Part shown: in pieces, positions 25,866 to 33,243 of the stretch | Layout of the letters: each line of letters opens with the position of its first letter | Numbering within the stretch: the first letter of the stretch is position 1 | Made by a program: the position numbers and the translations under genes | Assembly: GCA_964607765.1 (NCBI GenBank) | Contig: CAZSNT010000095.1 | Coordinates: forward strand, 1 to 38,721 | Reading direction: 5' to 3' | From: CAZSNT01 sp964607765 | Lineage (GTDB): Bacteria > Verrucomicrobiota > Lentisphaeria > Oligosphaerales > JABHEG01 | DNA: 38,721 bases | The notes under the pieces: generated by a model | What the model was told of the DNA's origin: nothing | The model's input: the letters and a program-made list of their open reading frames with translations, nothing else | The model's database searches: none

Positions 25866-25989
25866 GATATTCCCTTGGCTCGTGAATGCTCCTGTCAGAG
25901 CTGACTGCGCACGTTCCTTTCTAATTCTCTTTCTTGCAGAGGGTTAGAGGCATCCGGGGCTTCTCCCTCATTCCTCAACACGTTCGGCG

Positions 25990-26047
25990 GACGATTACGG
26001 TGGATGGGGGGGCTCCTCGTGATCCGTAATCGTCGCCCGTAATCGTC
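25990..26047. repeat. Inverted and direct copies of an 11-bp word
   Basis: GACGATTACGG at 25990-26000 is the reverse complement of CCGTAATCGTC, which occurs at 26024-26034 and again at 26037-26047. It lies in the 198-bp gap between the last operon sulfatase and the six-hairpin gene. The design, one short word repeated directly and inverted, is the same as at 22751-22835, though the word differs. No T-run follows to suggest a terminator. Confidence 0.7.
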
Positions 26048-26063
26048 AACCGTTTCCCCATTC

Positions 26064-27485
26064 TCATTCTTCCCATCGAGCCTCTGACAGTACCCCTTGA
26101 ATACGGTCGTTCTCCTTGATTTGATTGAAGCTGCGCAGATCCCTGCAAAGCCCCTCGACCACTTCCGGATACTGCGCGGCGAGGTCATGCTTTTCGCCGA
26201 TGTCCTTGCTCAGGTCAAAGAGTTGCGGTGCCAGGTAGTAGGCGGGGTCGTAGAGCGGGGGATCCTCACGGCCCTGTTTGTGGCCCGCGACCTTGACATA
26301 GGCTGCCTTGTGGGCAGCACGATCCACCGGCCAGTGGAGCTTCCATTTGCCCTTGCGAGTAAAACTGCCGGCGCCGGCGCGCCAGAAGAGCTGCCGGTTC
26401 GGGTTGCCCTTGGCTTTGCCGGTGAGGTAGGGCATGATGTCGACGCCATCGAAATCGCGGTCCTGCGGCAGGCTGCCGCCAGCGGCGGCCACCACGGTCG
26501 GAAGGATGTCCAGATTGCTCACCGCACTGTGCTCGTAACGCGTGCCGGCGGCAATCCTCGCCGGCCACTTGACCGCGAAGGGCATGCGGACTCCGCCTTC
26601 GAAATAAGTAGCCTTGTGACCGCTGAAGGGTGGGTTGAGCCGTACCTTGGTGCCGCCGTTGTCGTTGGTCAGGATGACGATGGTGTTGTCTTCCAGACCC
26701 AGCTCTTTGAGCTTGGCGCTGATGCGGCCCACCTGGGCGTCGAAAGCCAGCACCATGCCGTCATAGACCTTCTGAACGTCATCGTATTCGCCGCTGATCG
26801 TCTTGGGTTTCTTCACCTTGTTGACGGTCGCGCCGGCGGGCAGGTACTTTTTGTCGACGTAGTAGGGGCCATGGACGTTGAAGCTGGCGTAGTACAGGAA
26901 GAAGGGCTGGTCTTTGCTGCGTTCGATGAAGGCCAAGGCCTTGTCCGTGATGGCGTCGGTCGTGTAGCCGCTGCCTTCCGCAGGCTTGCCGTTTTCGCGC
27001 AGGCCATCCCATTTCTCGTAGCTGCAGCCGCCGAGGAAGTTGAAGGCATAGTCGAAGCCGCGCGCGTTCGGCTGGTACTTGTCGTTGACGCCGAGATGCC
27101 ACTTGCCAAAAGCGCCGGTGGCGTAGCCCTGCGCTTTCAGCAGGTCGCTGATGAAGATCTCCCGGGTGTCCACGCCGCGGTCGTGTTCCGCCGCATCATC
27201 GGTGCCGCCGGTGAGGGTCTCGTAGGTGAAGCGCGCCTGGTAGCGCCCGGTTATGAGGCCGGCGCGCGAAGGAGCGCAGACGGCATGGGTAGCGTAGGCC
27301 TGCGTGCAATACACGCCTTCGTTGATCAACCGATCCACATGCGGGGTCAAGATATGGGGATTGCCGGTGGCGCTGTAGGCCGCATACGAGAGGTCGTCGG
27401 TGATCATGACAACCACATTGGGTTTGTCGGCAGCAGAAACTGCGGAGACCGCAAGAAGGATGCCGAGGGCGATGGTTCGAATCAT
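26064..27485 (-). CDS. Secreted sulfatase (S1 family)
   Basis: A 473-residue sulfatase. The ATG at 27485 overlaps the stop of the upstream sulfatase by 4 bp (ATGA), with AGGAGAG about 10 nt upstream. Residues 1-19 are a signal peptide. Asp30-Asp31 bind calcium, Cys70-Ala-Pro-Ser-Arg74 is the formylglycine motif, and Lys128/His130 are in GKWHLG. LTNDNGGTK supplies the later metal ligands. Length and motif order are complete. It is a paralogue of the sulfatase at 28969-30390: the motif falls at the same residue and the signal-peptide DNA is nearly identical. The protein is periplasmic or exported, and its maturation needs a formylglycine-generating enzyme encoded elsewhere. It is the last gene of the tightly coupled operon. 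Confidence 0.92.
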   Translation of the reverse strand: MIRTIALGILLAVSAVSAADKPNVVVMITDDLSYAAYSATGNPHILTPHVDRLINEGVYCTQAYATHAVCAPSRAGLITGRYQARFTYETLTGGTDDAAEHDRGVDTREIFISDLLKAQGYATGAFGKWHLGVNDKYQPNARGFDYAFNFLGGCSYEKWDGLRENGKPAEGSGYTTDAITDKALAFIERSKDQPFFLYYASFNVHGPYYVDKKYLPAGATVNKVKKPKTISGEYDDVQKVYDGMVLAFDAQVGRISAKLKELGLEDNTIVILTNDNGGTKVRLNPPFSGHKATYFEGGVRMPFAVKWPARIAAGTRYEHSAVSNLDILPTVVAAAGGSLPQDRDFDGVDIMPYLTGKAKGNPNRQLFWRAGAGSFTRKGKWKLHWPVDRAAHKAAYVKVAGHKQGREDPPLYDPAYYLAPQLFDLSKDIGEKHDLAAQYPEVVEGLCRDLRSFNQIKENDRIQGVLSEARWEE

Positions 27486-28972
27486 GGTGCTTTGCTCTCC
27501 TTGATGGTTTTCTTCGGCCACTGCGTCTTGTGGAGCTCCTCCAAGTGTGCCAGGGCGTCGGCATGCTGGGGCAGGTAGGCGAGGTTCTGGTCGCCCTGGG
27601 GATCGTCTCGCAGGTCATAGAGCTCCAGCCCCTCCACTTTGCCGCTTGCCTCATTGGTCCAGCGGGTGAAGCGATAGCGGTCGGTGCGCATGGAGCGCCC
27701 CATCACATTTCCCTTCTTGAGCTGGCTGAAGGCAGCGCCGCGCCGGGGCGCCTCGGGGTTGTCGAGGAAGGGCAGCAGGCTGCGGCCTTCGCAATGCTCC
27801 GGAATCGGCAACCCGACGGCCTCGCAGAGCGTGGGGTAGACATCCAGCAGCTCGACCAGCGCGTTGATGCGCTGGCCGGCTTTGCCCCTTCCGGGGACTC
27901 GCAGAAAGAGCGGCAGCCGGTGGGAGGTCTCCCAGTTGACGCCTTTGGCCCACGTCTTGTGTTCGCCAAGCTGATAGCCATGGTCGCTCCAGAGGACGAT
28001 GGCGGTGTCTTCGTAGAGTTTGTGCTCCTTCAACGCAGCGATCAGCCTCCCGACCTGGGCATCGACGTAGCTGACGCAGGCGAGGTAGGCATGAATGGAC
28101 TGTCGCTGTTGGGCCTCGGAGAGCGGATGCTGTCTGGGCATGTCCCGGTAGCCGCCCAACTCGCCCACGCCCTGCTTGAGAGCGATCTCCGGCGCGCCCT
28201 TGGGGAAGAAGTGGTTCGAGGCCAGAGGGAGCGCCGCTCGGTCGTACAGGTCGTAGTACTTCTTCGGGGCGCACCAGGGCAGGTGCGGGTGACGAAAGCC
28301 GGCAATGAGCAGCAGGGGTTCTGCACGCTCGGCGGCAGCGGCGATCTCGCGCACAGCCTGGTCCGCGGCTTTGCCGTCGCAGTAGGCGTTGTCAGGCACG
28401 TCCTCAGCCTCAAATGAATCCGGGAGCCCCTTCGACTTCTTGCGGTTGAAGAAGACCTCTGCCAGGGCCCGGTTCCCGGGCGCGACGTGATCCAGCCATT
28501 CGGTCGTGGAATAGGGTTTCGACCAGGTATTGGCCGGCCCGTTGCTGGCATGGTAGATCTTGCCGATCCCGACAGTGTGAAAGCCCTGCTCCATGAAGTA
28601 GCGGTTGAGAACCAGCGTCTCTGAGAGTGCGACGTGGGCGGGTTGGTTGTTGCCGTAGATGCCGGTGGTGTCCGGGCGCAGGCCACTCATCAGGCTGCTG
28701 CGCGAGGGATTGCAGATGGGATACTGACAGTAGGCTCGCTCAAAGAGGACGCCGGAGTCTGCCAGGGCATCCAGGTTGGGCGTTATCGCGGTCTTGTCTC
28801 CATAGCAGCCCAGTCGCGGCATCAGATCGTCGACGATGATCATCAGCACATTTCTCGGGGTGGCGGCGTGCAGCGCGCCGGCCAGGGAAAAGCAGCATGC
28901 TACGGCAATCAGTCGGGTAATGCGCCAGCGGTTGAGCCGCGCACAATGGGTCGCTTCGGTCTGTTGCATCAT
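27482..28972 (-). CDS. Secreted sulfatase, iduronate-2-sulfatase-like (S1 family)
   Basis: A 496-residue sulfatase. The ATG at 28972 overlaps the preceding gene's stop by 4 bp and has GGAGG about 8 nt upstream, so translation is coupled. The signal peptide spans about residues 1-37 (an extended positively charged start, then LIAVACCFSLAGALHAA). Asp48-Asp49 are metal ligands and Cys87-Asn-Pro-Ser-Arg91 is the formylglycine motif. The stretch DTTGIYGNNQP after the motif and LWSDHGYQLGEHKTWAKG are typical of iduronate-2-sulfatase-like members, which in bacteria act on various sulfated sugars. It is not a close paralogue of its neighbours, which implies a different sulfate position or sugar. The product is complete. 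Confidence 0.92.
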   Translation of the reverse strand: MMQQTEATHCARLNRWRITRLIAVACCFSLAGALHAATPRNVLMIIVDDLMPRLGCYGDKTAITPNLDALADSGVLFERAYCQYPICNPSRSSLMSGLRPDTTGIYGNNQPAHVALSETLVLNRYFMEQGFHTVGIGKIYHASNGPANTWSKPYSTTEWLDHVAPGNRALAEVFFNRKKSKGLPDSFEAEDVPDNAYCDGKAADQAVREIAAAAERAEPLLLIAGFRHPHLPWCAPKKYYDLYDRAALPLASNHFFPKGAPEIALKQGVGELGGYRDMPRQHPLSEAQQRQSIHAYLACVSYVDAQVGRLIAALKEHKLYEDTAIVLWSDHGYQLGEHKTWAKGVNWETSHRLPLFLRVPGRGKAGQRINALVELLDVYPTLCEAVGLPIPEHCEGRSLLPFLDNPEAPRRGAAFSQLKKGNVMGRSMRTDRYRFTRWTNEASGKVEGLELYDLRDDPQGDQNLAYLPQHADALAHLEELHKTQWPKKTIKESKAP

Positions 28973-30390
28973 CTCGTTTTCCTCCGAGAGCTATCCTGCG
29001 GCCTGGGCCAGGCTTCCTTCTCCGCTTCGCTCAGGGGTTTGGCCAGGGCATCGAATTTCACCAGCTCTGCTTTGAGCCGGTCCAGTACTTCCGGGTACTG
29101 GGCTGAGAGGTCCGTCTCTTCGCCCGGGTCATTGCTCAGATCATAGAGCTTGGGGTCGAAGTAGAGCGCTGTGAAGCGGTCATCCGGATTGGGCCGCATG
29201 GTTGGGGCGGGTTCCGTCATGCCCTGCTTCTTGCGCAGCGTGTGGAACGCGCCCCAGTTGATCTCCCACACGAGCTTCCATTTTCCCCGGCGCACCGCGT
29301 GCCCGTTGCGCCAGCGCCAGCACAGCGTACGATCTCCCTTCGGTGCAGCCTTGCCCGTCAGGTGCGGGAGCAGGTTGATGCCGTCGTATTCGCGGTCGGT
29401 GGGCAGGGCCGCTCCAGCGGCTGCGGCGAACGTTGGCATCAGATCCAGGCTGGAGACGATGCCCTCGTAGCGGTTACCCTCGATGCGCCCCGGCCAGTGC
29501 AGGGCGAAAGGCACATGAATGCCGCCCTCCAGCACCGTTGCCTTGCCGCCCCGGTAGGGGGCATTGGTGAAACCATGCTTGAAGACCTTGGGCACGCCGC
29601 CGTTGTCGCTCAGGAAGACGACGACCGTATTGTCGCGCTCGCCAAGCTCATCCAAGGCTTTCAGGATGCGGCCGATGTTATTGTCCAGCGATTTCATCAT
29701 GCCGACCATCGGATGCTTGCCTTTGGGGATGAGCTCCTTCGGCGCATGAAACGGGGCGTGGACGGCGTAGGGTGAGAAATACAGGAAGAAGGGCTTTTCG
29801 GGGGCTACTTGGCGCATCCAGGCGATGGCGTCATCGGTCAGAAAATCCGTCTGGTATCCGCCTTTCGGCCATTCCACGGGCTTGCCGTCGCGCACCAGCC
29901 CGTGGTTGTCCCGCTCCCAATAAGGGCCGCCGCCGCCGGCAAAGCCGTACTGATGATCGAACCCGCGCTGGAGCGGCTGGAACTCATGGTTCACGCCCAG
30001 GTGCCACTTGCCGTAGGCGGCGCTGGTATAGCCTTGCTCTTTCAACATCTGCGCAAGGGTCACCTCGTTGACGTCAACGCCATGCCTGATGGACATGGCA
30101 TGCTCCGTCGGCCCGCTCAGGGTTTCGTAGCCGAAGCGCGCCTGGTAGCGGCCCGTCATGAGGCCCGCCCGCGATGGGGCGCAGACACCGTGCGTGACAT
30201 AGGCCTGGGTGCAGAAGATCCCCTGCTCGCAGATGCTGTCGATATTCGGGGTCTGCACCTCGGCGTTGCCCGTGTAGCTCAGGGCATTGTAGCACATGTC
30301 ATCCGCCAACAGGACGACGAGATTGGGCTTCTCGGCAGCAGAAACTGCGGAGACCGCAAGAAGAATGCTGAGGACGACAATTCGAATCAT
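28969..30390 (-). CDS. Secreted sulfatase (S1 family) with basic tail
   Basis: A 473-residue sulfatase. The ATG at 30390 forms an ATGA overlap with the truncated sulfatase upstream and has AGGAG about 9 nt before it; a TTG nine bases further upstream is less likely. Residues 1-19 are a signal peptide (SILLAVSAVSAA), Asp30-Asp31 metal ligands, and Cys70-Ala-Pro-Ser-Arg74 the formylglycine motif. GKWHLGVNHEFQPLQRGFD and FLSDNGGVPK are conserved. The C-terminus is short and basic (SSRRKTR). It is the closest relative of the sulfatase at 26064-27485. The upstream fragment supplies its ribosome binding site, so the gene depends on that fragment being translated. Confidence 0.92.
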   Translation of the reverse strand: MIRIVVLSILLAVSAVSAAEKPNLVVLLADDMCYNALSYTGNAEVQTPNIDSICEQGIFCTQAYVTHGVCAPSRAGLMTGRYQARFGYETLSGPTEHAMSIRHGVDVNEVTLAQMLKEQGYTSAAYGKWHLGVNHEFQPLQRGFDHQYGFAGGGGPYWERDNHGLVRDGKPVEWPKGGYQTDFLTDDAIAWMRQVAPEKPFFLYFSPYAVHAPFHAPKELIPKGKHPMVGMMKSLDNNIGRILKALDELGERDNTVVVFLSDNGGVPKVFKHGFTNAPYRGGKATVLEGGIHVPFALHWPGRIEGNRYEGIVSSLDLMPTFAAAAGAALPTDREYDGINLLPHLTGKAAPKGDRTLCWRWRNGHAVRRGKWKLVWEINWGAFHTLRKKQGMTEPAPTMRPNPDDRFTALYFDPKLYDLSNDPGEETDLSAQYPEVLDRLKAELVKFDALAKPLSEAEKEAWPRPQDSSRRKTR

Positions 30391-30707
30391 GGCGTGCAAC
30401 TCCTGACTTCGTTGACCTGCCCCTTTGGGATCTTGCCGGGGATGCCGGTCACGCCGAGACGGGCCGGGAACCTTCCCGTAACGATGGCGCTGCGGCTGGG
30501 ACCGCAGACGGGGTGGCTGGAGTAGGCATTGTCAAAGCGCAATCCGCTCGTGCTGAGGGCATCGATATTCGGCGTGTCGTGGTACGTGCTGCCATAGCAC
30601 CCCAGGTCCTGTCGCCCAAGATCATCGGCCAGCAGAAAGATGATGTTGGGACGTTGAGCCGCCAAGGCGCTGGATAGGGCAAGTAAGAAGAGGGAGGCAA
30701 GTTTCAT
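30387..30707 (-). pseudogene. Truncated sulfatase: signal peptide plus formylglycine motif only
   Basis: A 106-residue product with all the features of a sulfatase N-terminus: a signal peptide (MKLASLFLLALSSALA), Asp28-Asp29, and Cys68-Gly-Pro-Ser-Arg72. It stops 34 residues after the motif's arginine, with no catalytic C-terminal three quarters. Similarity to normal sulfatases continues to about residue 97 (GRFPARLGVT, then PKGQ); the last residues are encoded by the ribosome binding region of the next gene, and the stop overlaps its ATG (ATGA). An ATG at 30722 is an alternative start. It is most simply an internal deletion that removed the sulfatase body and joined the remainder to the next gene's leader. 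It could not hydrolyse sulfate esters as it stands. Confidence 0.75.
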
Positions 30708-30755
30708 TGGTTTCGTTTCCATTGATCTCGTGTATGGAGTAGCTCGGTCGCGGCC

Positions 30756-31296
30756 CTACTGATCGCCGATGTTGACCTGCAACTGGCTACCATCGACGGT
30801 GGCTGTCGGGCTTAGCTTCTTGAATTCCTGCGCGTCGTCCAAGGAATCGTGCGCAATCCGCAAGGTAAAGGGGCCATCGCTGAAAACCTTGGGGCTGAAC
30901 TGCCGCCCCTTGCTGCGTACGGTGTAAACGACCTCCTTCGACGCGAAACTGCGCCAGCCAGATCTTGAGGCCGTCATCGTATCCGTGGCCGTCCTCCAGG
31001 ACCTCTGTCTCGCCGACCTTCTCCCAGTTGCCCTGGCGCTTGATCTCCAGAACTACCTGGCGGCTCTCACTGTCCAGCAACGGGTAGAACTGCACGTTCA
31101 TCTTCAGAATGCTCGCATGGGTCGTGTACATGGCAAAGCAGATCCGGTCTTTCGGCCCCGTCTCCGGAATGTCTTTCCTCGCAGCTCGATTGGGAGCCGC
31201 CATCAAAGAAGCCGAGGACAGAAGCAGTGCGGATACGGTCAGCAGAAGCGGGACTGCTGTTCCCGTGCGGAATATCTTTGGATACGGTGGTTTCAT
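30756..31296 (-). pseudogene. Frameshifted, internally deleted PhoD-like phosphatase remnant
   Basis: The ATG at 31296 has GGAGAG a few bases upstream and opens a signal peptide, then GPKDRICFAMYTTHASILKM and NVQFYPLL, which resemble the N-terminal domain of PhoD-like alkaline phosphatases of PVC bacteria. This frame loses sense at about 30945-30960 (after LKIWLAQFRVEG). The next frame then reads KEVVYTVRSKGRQFSPKVF and DGPFTLRIAHDSL, resembling the C-terminal domain of the same kind of protein, and ends at 30756. The central metallophosphoesterase domain is absent. The simplest reading is a deletion with a frameshift. Family assignment is from memory of sequence style and is moderate only. 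It lies 12 bp after the GH20 gene in the operon. Confidence 0.5.
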
Positions 31297-31308
31297 TTTT
31301 CTCTCCGG

Positions 31309-32925
31309 CTAGTTCTTGTCAAGCGGTCGGGCATTGATGCCCTGCAGCGTGAGACGCTGCATATGCACGCTCAATCGTTCTCTGAACTCATCACAATTGC
31401 GAGGAGTTGCTGCCGGTTGCCAAAGAACTTCAGAGAGGGCGCAGGCACGCGGGAAGGCCATGTATTCGAGGTGCTCCTCGTTCGGAATGTACTCGCTCCA
31501 CAGTTGGCCCTGGGCCCCGATGATGTGGCTGGCCCCGGGTGTCCCTCGCAGGGCTTCAGGGACGGGTTCAAAGCCGTAGACCACATCGAGGTAGACCTTG
31601 CCGCCGATGGCCAGCGGTTCGCTCTCCTTGGGCCCCTGGTACTTATCCAAGTAAGTGTAGTTGCCGGGCGCCATCACCACACTGTGACCGCCGTGAATGG
31701 CCTCGACGGCGCCGGCGCCGGCGCCGCGCCAGGCCATGATGGTCGCTTTCGCCTGCAGATCACCTTCGAGAATCTCCTCCCAGCCGACCATTTGTTTGCC
31801 ATTCTTGCTCAGGTGCTTGTTGATCTCGCTGACGAACCAGGACTGCAGTTCATGCTCGTCCTTGAGCGCCATGTCCTTGATGCGCTTCTGGCAGTGGGCG
31901 CACCGCTTCCAGGCATTCTTCTTGCATTCATCGCCGCCGATATGTACATAGGGGCCGGGGAAGAGCTCACAGACCTCGTCGAGCACGTTCTTGAGGAACT
32001 CGACCGTTTCATCCTTGCCAACGCAGTAGACATCTGCACTGATGCCCCACCGGGTCCGGACGGCATACGAGCTGCCTCTGCAGCCGAGCTTGGGATAGGC
32101 GGCAAGCGCAGCCTGGGAGTGGCCGGGCATTTCGATTTCGGGAATCACGATGATATGACGGGCGGCGGCGTAGGCGATGATCTCGCGAATCTCGGCTTTG
32201 GTAAAAATGCCGCCATGCGGGGTCGCGTCATATTTGTCTGACTTCCCGATCCGGGTCTCGCTGCGCGTTGATGCGATCTCCGCAAGTCTGGGGTACGCGT
32301 CAATCTCAATTCGCCAGCCCTGATCATCGGTCAGGTGTAGGTGTAGGCGGTTGAACTTGTGCATGGCGATGCGGTCGATGAAGCGTTTGACGGCATCGAC
32401 GCCAAAAAAGTGACGACAGACATCCAGAAGCATCCCCCGCCATTCGAAGCGAGGGGCATCCGAGATGGTCACGGCGGGAAGGATCCACGATTCTCCTTTG
32501 ACAACATCAGGACTCTCGATCTCCACCGGCAGCAGTTGGCGCAGGGTCTGAATGCCATAGAACAGGCCTGTGGACGTATTGGCTCGGACCACGACGGATT
32601 CTCGGGATACAGCCAGTTCATATCCCTCGGAGCCGAGCGCTTTGTCGGCATTCTTCAACGTCAGGAGAATGGCGTCAGCAACGGCGGCGTTGCCCGTCGC
32701 TTCCTCAAGCGACAGTGCAAATCCCATTGCGGGACGGAGAAGATCCCGAAGGTATTCCCCTGTTGCCCTGGCTTCTTCTGAAGCCCGAACTGTTGTTCTC
32801 GGCGTTATGGAAAAGGCACCCTCCCCCACCTGGACATGATTCGGCTGAGGAATGATCGCGAGCTCTGCGGCAGAGGCACAAGTGCTGAGAAGTGAAATTG
32901 CGATTCCGGTCAGTAAATTCTTCAT
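31309..32925 (-). CDS. Beta-N-acetylhexosaminidase (GH20)
   Basis: A 538-residue GH20 enzyme that removes terminal beta-linked GlcNAc or GalNAc by substrate-assisted catalysis. The signal peptide covers residues 1-19. The N-terminal GH20b-type domain (about 22-155) precedes the TIM barrel, which opens with FEWRGMLLDVCRHFF (160-174). KFNRLHLHLTDDQGWRIEI (190-208) follows. The catalytic pair is Asp332-Glu333 in VHIGGDEC. HIIVIPEIEMPGHS and MVGWEEIL are further family blocks. The ATG at 32925 comes 3 bp after the stop of a truncated sulfatase that contains its AGGA ribosome binding site. Placement among sulfatases and next to a fucosidase suggests a sulfated N-acetylhexosamine-containing glycan as substrate (inference). 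The gene is intact. Confidence 0.93.
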   Translation of the reverse strand: MKNLLTGIAISLLSTCASAAELAIIPQPNHVQVGEGAFSITPRTTVRASEEARATGEYLRDLLRPAMGFALSLEEATGNAAVADAILLTLKNADKALGSEGYELAVSRESVVVRANTSTGLFYGIQTLRQLLPVEIESPDVVKGESWILPAVTISDAPRFEWRGMLLDVCRHFFGVDAVKRFIDRIAMHKFNRLHLHLTDDQGWRIEIDAYPRLAEIASTRSETRIGKSDKYDATPHGGIFTKAEIREIIAYAAARHIIVIPEIEMPGHSQAALAAYPKLGCRGSSYAVRTRWGISADVYCVGKDETVEFLKNVLDEVCELFPGPYVHIGGDECKKNAWKRCAHCQKRIKDMALKDEHELQSWFVSEINKHLSKNGKQMVGWEEILEGDLQAKATIMAWRGAGAGAVEAIHGGHSVVMAPGNYTYLDKYQGPKESEPLAIGGKVYLDVVYGFEPVPEALRGTPGASHIIGAQGQLWSEYIPNEEHLEYMAFPRACALSEVLWQPAATPRNCDEFRERLSVHMQRLTLQGINARPLDKN

Positions 32926-32928
32926 GCT

Positions 32929-33243
32929 TCAAATCCTGCTGCAGTATATTCCATGCATCACGCCTGACTGCGTGTAGGTGCGCCAGGCATACCGTCCCGT
33001 CAGGACGCCATAGCGAGTGGGCGTGCAGACAGCAGAACCGGAGTGCGCGTCCAGGCAGGTCAGCCCTTCGTCCGCCAACTTGTCTACCTGCGGGGTGGGG
33101 ATCTTGCCGCGTTCTGGATTCAGGCACTGGATATCGCCATAGCCCAAGTCGTCGCAGAGGATGTACACGATGTTGGGATGTTTTACCGCAAAGGCTGTTG
33201 TTGCTGCCAGCCATATTGCACAGACGAGGGATGTCGTTCTCAT
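32929..33243 (-). pseudogene. Second truncated sulfatase: N-terminal fragment with formylglycine motif
   Basis: A 104-residue product: a signal peptide (about 1-19), Asp31-Asp32, a normal LGYGDIQCLNPE stretch, and Cys73-Thr-Pro-Thr-Arg77. It resembles an arylsulfatase up to GRYAWRTYTQSGVMHG, then ends in a few unrelated residues (YCSRI) that are encoded by the leader of the GH20 gene. Its start codon overlaps the stop of the upstream sulfatase (ATGA), and its own end lies 3 bp before the GH20 ATG. The truncation point is at nearly the same place relative to the motif as in the fragment at 30387-30707. It is not catalytic as encoded. Confidence 0.75.

Noticed and set aside
26097..27578. Plus-strand open frame of 493 codons opposite a sulfatase
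   Set aside because: Mirror of a well-supported sulfatase; composition is typical of an antisense frame.
30940..30965. Programmed ribosomal frameshift in the PhoD-like gene
   Set aside because: No slippery heptamer or following pseudoknot is apparent, and the catalytic core is missing anyway; decay is simpler.
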